Positions 6,047 to 7,965 of a stretch of DNA of 7,965 nt are shown here, one piece after another. The notes below the pieces were generated by a model. That model did no database searches. It saw only the letters and a program-made list of their open reading frames with translations, and was not told where the DNA came from. Within the stretch, counting starts at the first letter, position 1, and each line of letters begins with the position of its first letter. Source of the stretch: Deltaproteobacteria bacterium (GTDB taxonomy: Bacteria; Bdellovibrionota; UBA1018); the NCBI GenBank assembly GCA_013286765.1, contig JABDFB010000098.1, forward strand, positions 1 through 7,965, given 5' to 3'. The translations under genes were made by a program, and so were the position numbers.

Positions 6047-6759
6047 ACAAAACAGCAATAGTCACCGGAGCAAGTTCGGATATTGGTTCGGTACTCGTTC
6101 GAGAACTATTAAGCGCTGAATACACCGTTTATGGTCAAATTCATTCGAATTTTGGTGCGCTAAAAGGGCTGGAATCAAACGCCAATCTTAAAGTGATTCC
6201 TCATGATTTGTCGACCTCCCGCCAAGCTGAGAAGTTTGTTCAAAGCGTCGTAGAGCAAAGTGGGCGTTTAGACGTCTTGATTAATGCGATTGGGCCTATG
6301 CAGCATAAGAGTCTTTCCGAAGTTACTCCTGACGAATGGGATCAGCAGATTCTTTTTAATTTGAATCTTCCTTTTTATATGACTCATTATGCAAAAGAGC
6401 ATTTGATTCGAACTCAAGGGCACGTCGTGAATTTTACTTTTGCGGGAGTGGAGTCCCAGAAGGCTTGGGTGAATTCTACAGCTTTCAGTTCCGCCAAGGT
6501 AGGGCTGGTTGTTTTAACAAAATCATGGGCGTCGATTCTGGCTCCCCACCGAGTAAGAGTCAACGCGATTAGCCCTGGTTTAATTGAAGTGGGTGACGCT
6601 CAAACGGAAGAGAGAAAAGGAATGAGCGATCAAATTCCGTATGGAAGACCAGGAACACCAGACGAGGTGGCCCAAGTTCTTATGTGGTTGTTGAAAGGTA
6701 GTCCATCTTATTTGACCGGCGCACTAATTCCGATTGCTGGAGCTTGGGAGTACCTCTAG
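6034..6759 (+). CDS. SDR-family (Rossmann) protein with altered catalytic residues
   Basis: 241 aa, the classical SDR length. The N-terminal nucleotide motif is TGASSDIG (11-18), with Asp at the usual middle Gly of TGxxxGxG. HDLSTS near 57-62 and LINAIGP near 86-92 stand for the usual adenine-pocket Asp and the NNAG motif, and N113-LNLPFY is the helix-4 Asn region. The active site differs from the family: the NISS-like stretch reads N133-FTF with Phe where Ser is expected, and the YxxxK motif reads F151-SSAK155, keeping Lys but losing Tyr. RVNAISPGLI and the C-terminal YLTGALIPIAGAW are normal. The fold should bind NAD(P)(H). Ordinary SDR hydride chemistry is doubtful, so it may act on an unusual substrate or as a binding or regulatory protein. 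The loop spacing recalls FolM/pteridine-reductase-like SDRs, but that link is weak. It is the second gene of the transporter operon. Confidence 0.88.
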   Translation: MQKLNKTAIVTGASSDIGSVLVRELLSAEYTVYGQIHSNFGALKGLESNANLKVIPHDLSTSRQAEKFVQSVVEQSGRLDVLINAIGPMQHKSLSEVTPDEWDQQILFNLNLPFYMTHYAKEHLIRTQGHVVNFTFAGVESQKAWVNSTAFSSAKVGLVVLTKSWASILAPHRVRVNAISPGLIEVGDAQTEERKGMSDQIPYGRPGTPDEVAQVLMWLLKGSPSYLTGALIPIAGAWEYL

Positions 6760-6784
6760 AAATTCTTTGTCTTTAAGGTGCCTC

Positions 6785-6808
6785 TACAATAGCATTGAGG
6801 AATAGGGG
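6785..6808 (+). promoter_or_regulatory. Possible -10 box and ribosome site for the secreted protein gene
   Basis: TACAAT (6785-6790) matches the -10 consensus in 5 of 6 positions but has no good -35 at normal spacing; TTGTCT at 6767 is only 12 nt away. AGGGG (6804-6808) lies 9 nt before ATG 6818 and is a usable ribosome site. The 58-bp gap after the SDR stop shows no clear terminator. Confidence 0.3.
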
Positions 6809-6817
6809 CTAACTGCT

Positions 6818-7965
6818 ATGCAAAAATTCGGATTCGTTTTGGGGGTGGTGCTTTGTTGCTTTGCATCGATCGCGCATGCGGATCGACAATGCAAAGAATA
6901 TTCTCAGAAAACTTACGACGACCTGCTTAATCGTGCTGAAAAAAAAGATAAAGATGCCATGTTCGAACTTAGTGGGATGTATTGTGACGATTGCAAAAAG
7001 TCGTTAGATGACTGCCCCAAGGACGCCATTAAATGGTTAAAAGCCGCTGCTGACAACGGACATTTGGAAGCAAAAGCTCGGGCCTATGAAGTTAAGAAAT
7101 CCGAATACGAGCATGAGGTAGGGTTCCAATTTCATCTCGCGCAGCAGGAGACGGTCGGAGACTATGTATTTCGATCCTATCAGGATAGTGGAATTGCATA
7201 CGCTACTTACTTTGAAATTTTGAAAAAGGGCGAAGTAGTCTTTTCTAAAGGGAGTGAAGGAAGCGCTTTTTCAGGCAAAGTATATACGAAAAGCATATTG
7301 AACGACGAGTTCCCCACGTTGGAGGTCTATTTTAATGGTGGCGGGAGCTCAGATAGCGCAGACATACTCTATTTCTCTTTAGGCGCAACTCTTGAAATGA
7401 AACTCCATCTGACAGAGGGTGGATATATGCAGGGAGTTAAAGACATCGGAAATGGAAATTACCGATGGGAACTTTATGACACTGTATATCGATATTGGAA
7501 TACCTCTGGGGCAATGTCACCTAGTCCAAAAGTTCTTCTAAAATTTGATCGAGGAAAGCTTGTTTTAGATCTGCAAGCGATGAAAAAAGAGCTACCGACT
7601 GAGCAGAAGATTCAAAAATGGTTAAAATCTTTGGAAGAAGACATAAAAAGGAGTTCCGGTAATCATTGGTGGGAAGGCAAATACTACATATCCTATGTTT
7701 TGTGGGAAAAAGCATTAGATCTTATTTATCAGGGAAATCCTGAAGACGCGCGAAAGTGGTTTGATTTGGCATGGAATAAAAATGTTCCCGGAAAACAGAA
7801 GTTTATCAACGAGCTCAAATGGCAGATATCAAAGAGCCCGTTTTGGGCCGAATTACAGGGACCAACCGAAGTGGCTTTTGGAAAATTTGATCCAATGGCT
7901 GAATTGACTAGGGATACGGAATGTAGATGGGGCAGGATATCTTCTCCTAAATACGCGCAATTAAA
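6818..7965 (+). CDS. Secreted Sel1-repeat-like protein (3'-truncated)
   Basis: The frame is open from ATG 6818 to the window edge, 382 residues with no stop seen. Residues 1-21 form a signal peptide (hydrophobic GFVLGVVLCCFASI, cleavage after AHA), so the mature protein starts near D22 and is exported by Sec. Residues about 38-90 resemble a Sel1-like repeat: AMFELSGMYCDDC, then D69-AIKWLKAAADNGHLEAKA. The mature N-terminal part has four Cys (C25, C56, C59, C66), including CxxC, which could form disulfides in the periplasm. Residues about 113-252 look beta-rich. The stretch GVKDIGNGNYRWELYDTVYRYWN and then SPSPKVLLKF resembles a domain in secreted proteins that normally carries DxDGDG loops, here degraded. 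Residues about 286-335 (LWEKALDLIYQGNPEDARKWF) look like another helical repeat. Sel1 proteins usually act as scaffolds; no function is assigned here. It probably does not belong to the upstream operon. Confidence 0.82.
   Translation, partial: MQKFGFVLGVVLCCFASIAHADRQCKEYSQKTYDDLLNRAEKKDKDAMFELSGMYCDDCKKSLDDCPKDAIKWLKAAADNGHLEAKARAYEVKKSEYEHEVGFQFHLAQQETVGDYVFRSYQDSGIAYATYFEILKKGEVVFSKGSEGSAFSGKVYTKSILNDEFPTLEVYFNGGGSSDSADILYFSLGATLEMKLHLTEGGYMQGVKDIGNGNYRWELYDTVYRYWNTSGAMSPSPKVLLKFDRGKLVLDLQAMKKELPTEQKIQKWLKSLEEDIKRSSGNHWWEGKYYISYVLWEKALDLIYQGNPEDARKWFDLAWNKNVPGKQKFINELKWQISKSPFWAELQGPTEVAFGKFDPMAELTRDTECRWGRISSPKYAQL

Noticed and set aside
6746..6792. Imperfect direct repeat GTACCTCTAGAA / GTGCCTCTACAA around the SDR stop
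   Set aside because: Only 10 of 12 bases match and only two copies exist. There is no mobile-element gene or terminal repeat to make it an insertion scar.
7521..7715. 64-codon - strand frame
   Set aside because: It lies wholly antisense to the continuous frame of the secreted Sel1-like gene and has no ribosome site or recognisable motif.

Overview
The window reads as chromosomal DNA of a Gram-negative bacterium with base composition in the mid-40s % GC (judged by eye). Large soluble hybrid histidine kinases, an RsbRD_N-type kinase and a Sec-exported Sel1-repeat protein would fit a free-living or predatory proteobacterial-type lineage such as Bdellovibrionota or another former deltaproteobacterial group. 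This assignment is a weak guess, because no rRNA or marker gene is present.

Region 1 (1-4041, + strand) is signal transduction. The first gene is cut by the left edge. It encodes a very large double hybrid kinase: the end of one histidine kinase core, a receiver, a GAF domain, a complete second kinase core and a second receiver. After a 113-bp gap holding two A/T-rich inverted repeats comes a smaller soluble kinase with an RsbRD_N-like sensor region and no receiver. The two are probably co-oriented partners, but no HPt protein or DNA-binding output regulator is visible.

Region 2 (about 4042-4213) is a scar. It carries a short fragment that reads as the C-terminus of a SnoaL-like/ester-cyclase protein and has no intact front part. 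Its stop codon overlaps the stop codon of the converging AraC gene.

Region 3 (4210-6759) is a compact accessory cassette. A NimR-like AraC-family regulator with an N-terminal cupin lies on the - strand. It is divergent from an operon of a DMT/EamA-type 10-TM transporter and a short-chain dehydrogenase-like protein, whose genes overlap by 13 bp. A candidate promoter and a small palindrome sit in the divergent gap. The layout suggests that the regulator senses a small molecule that the transporter exports and that the SDR may bind or modify. The SDR has Phe in place of the catalytic Tyr.

Region 4 (6760-7965, + strand) starts a separate gene that runs off the right edge. It encodes a secreted, cysteine-containing protein with an N-terminal Sel1-like repeat, a beta-rich middle domain and a second helical-repeat-like segment. 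No tRNA, rRNA, CRISPR array, insertion sequence or clear intrinsic terminator was seen.
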